The position numbers and the translations under genes were made by a program. This document shows, piece after piece, positions 5,650-6,623 of a stretch of 6,623 nt of DNA. The notes beneath the pieces were generated by a model, which had not been told where the DNA came from, did no database searches, and was given only the letters and a program-made list of their open reading frames with translations. Numbering within the stretch: position 1 is the stretch's first letter; every line of letters begins with the position of its first letter. The stretch comes from Oscillospiraceae bacterium (GTDB lineage: Bacteria > Bacillota > Clostridia > Oscillospirales > Ruminococcaceae). The stretch is taken from positions 1 to 6,623 of the forward strand of contig JAGAKC010000290.1 of the NCBI GenBank assembly GCA_017848155.1, read 5' to 3'.

Positions 5650-5689
5650 TTTACACAACTGCTTTAGTCTAAGTGTGCGATTGCGTAAA
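5650..5689 (-). promoter_or_regulatory. possible hairpin in the hisH-hisA gap
   Basis: On the minus-strand RNA, UUUACGCAA (5689-5681) can pair with UUGUGUAAA (5658-5650) over 9 bp, one of them G-U, around a 22-base loop. The stem ends five bases before the hisA AAGGAG. A TATAAT at 5710-5705 lies just upstream, but I see no matching -35, so an internal promoter is not supported. The hairpin may affect mRNA processing or relative HisA expression; this is inference. Confidence 0.3.
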
Positions 5690-5714
5690 ACTTAACTTTT
5701 ATGTATTATATCCA

Positions 5715-6314
5715 TTACAGTGCCGCAAAACACCTAAGGATATTAAGACCTGTTTCACCGCTCTTTTCGGGGTGGAACTGAGCTCCGAAAACATTGCCTT
5801 CAAACACCAGTGCAGGCACCTTCATGCCATAGTCACAATATGCCGCAACATTTTTGCTGTCGCACTCCGCTGCGTAGGAATGAACGAAGTATACGTATTC
5901 CCCATCACCGCATTTATCGAGCAGACTGCACGGCTCGTTCTTTTCAAGCTTATTCCAGCCGATGTGAGGAATAGCAAGGCTGCCCTCAGGCTCCATCAGC
6001 TTTACACAGCCCTTAATAAGTCCAAGACCGTCCGTTTCACCGAACTCATAACCCTTTTCAAAAAGCATCTGCATGCCGAGGCAGATACCGAGAAGCGGCT
6101 TTTTCTGCACCTCTTCCCTTATCACATCGACAAGTCCGCTTTCATTCAGCATACGCATAGCGTCAGCAAATGCGCCGACTCCCGGCAATATGAGCCTGTC
6201 CGCTTTTCTAAGGTCGTCAGCATCCTTTGTGATCTTGTTTTCAAGTCCGAGATAATCCAGCGCATTCTTTACACTAAACAGATTTCCTGCGCCGTAATCA
6301 ATTATTGCGATCAT
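5715..6314 (-). CDS. hisH: imidazole glycerol phosphate synthase, glutamine amidotransferase subunit HisH
   Basis: HisH hydrolyses glutamine and passes ammonia through the HisF barrel. It is a class I glutamine amidotransferase with the full triad, numbered from the chosen ATG: C78 in LGICLGMQMLF, and H181 and E183 in GAQFHPEKSG. The oxyanion/interface PGVGAF motif (44-49) and IAIIDYGAGN at the N-terminus are typical, as is HIGWNKL (117-123). Length is 199 residues, normal for HisH. Two starts are possible: GTG at 6317 or ATG at 6314. The AAGGGGG at 6322-6328 is 7 bases from the ATG but only 4 from the GTG, and family members begin MIAIIDYG, so the ATG is preferred; it overlaps the hisB stop by one base (TGATG), implying translational coupling. 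Confidence 0.96.
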   Translation of the reverse strand: MIAIIDYGAGNLFSVKNALDYLGLENKITKDADDLRKADRLILPGVGAFADAMRMLNESGLVDVIREEVQKKPLLGICLGMQMLFEKGYEFGETDGLGLIKGCVKLMEPEGSLAIPHIGWNKLEKNEPCSLLDKCGDGEYVYFVHSYAAECDSKNVAAYCDYGMKVPALVFEGNVFGAQFHPEKSGETGLNILRCFAAL

Positions 6315-6623
6315 CACAGTACCCCCTTGGTAGATACGACGGAGCCGTCCTCGTTGCGCTTCATTGCCGCTTTGAGAGCGTAAGCCATCGCCTTGAAAAG
6401 TGCTTCGATCTTGTGGTGGTCATTGCTTCCGTACTCTACACGCAGGTGCAGGGTCATCCCCGCATTGAACGCAAAAGCACGCATGAACTCCTCTGTAAGG
6501 CAGGTGTCGAACTCACCTACCCTCTCATTTGTAAACCGGGCATTGAACACAAGGAACGGTCTTGCGCTGATGTCAAGCGAGCAGAACGCCAGAGCTTCAT
6601 CCATGGGAATGAAAGCCGAGACA
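6314..6623 (-). CDS. hisB: imidazoleglycerol-phosphate dehydratase HisB, C-terminal half (cut by the window edge)
   Basis: About 102 residues are visible, roughly the C-terminal half of a usual 190-200 residue HisB; the start lies beyond the right edge. HisB removes water from imidazole-glycerol phosphate to give imidazole-acetol phosphate, using a manganese site built from histidines and glutamates. The visible part opens with [20 protein letters not shown], which carries the conserved MDEALA. It contains [20 protein letters not shown], which includes the second metal-binding HHxxE motif, and ends in STKGVL as is standard for the family. The frame continues open to the window edge, so the gene is truncated only by sampling. 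Whether an N-terminal phosphatase domain exists, as in enterobacterial HisB, cannot be seen, though it is not expected in Clostridia. Confidence 0.95.
   Translation of the reverse strand, partial: VSAFIPMDEALAFCSLDISARPFLVFNARFTNERVGEFDTCLTEEFMRAFAFNAGMTLHLRVEYGSNDHHKIEALFKAMAYALKAAMKRNEDGSVVSTKGVL

Noticed and set aside
5673..6383. Plus-strand open frame of 236 codons opposite hisH
   Set aside because: It is antisense to a clear HisH with an intact catalytic triad and shows no protein-like features of its own.

Overview
This window looks like a chromosomal segment of a Gram-positive anaerobe of the class Clostridia, most likely a Ruminococcus-type member of the Oscillospiraceae. That placement is an inference from strong AAGGAG-type ribosome binding sites, moderate GC content, the style of the proteins and separate hisI and hisE genes. 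It was not checked by any search.

Layout. On the plus strand, the left edge holds the C-terminal part of a YacP/Rae1-like NYN-domain ribonuclease (to 401). Eight bases later comes trmO (410-1099), the methyltransferase for t6A37 in tRNA. A perfect 10-bp hairpin (1104-1128) separates this pair from a long convergent minus-strand block. Read in its own direction from the right edge, that block is hisB (3' part), hisH, hisA, a small AT-rich membrane-protein gene, hisF, hisI, hisE, a sigma-factor-like gene with a C-terminal membrane helix, and then a CorA-type metal-ion transporter with its own promoter and leader.

The his genes encode consecutive steps of histidine synthesis. HisE and HisI process phosphoribosyl-ATP, HisA isomerises the product, HisH and HisF form the glutamine amidotransferase/cyclase, and HisB dehydrates imidazole-glycerol phosphate. 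Most junctions are tight (1-4 bases or overlapping), so the genes are probably one transcript. The exceptions are the hisH-hisA gap (82 bases, with a possible hairpin) and the hisA-hisF junction, which is interrupted by the small membrane-protein gene.

The most interesting part is the 189-base gap upstream of corA. It contains a plausible sigma-A promoter, an unannotated 33-codon reading frame with a strong ribosome binding site, and two RNA stems that share bases. One of these stems would bury the corA ribosome binding site, and the leader stop codon lies in its loop. Together this looks like a translated leader controlling corA through alternative RNA structures. It is comparable in concept to the corL leader of Salmonella corA but has no sequence relationship that I can recognise.
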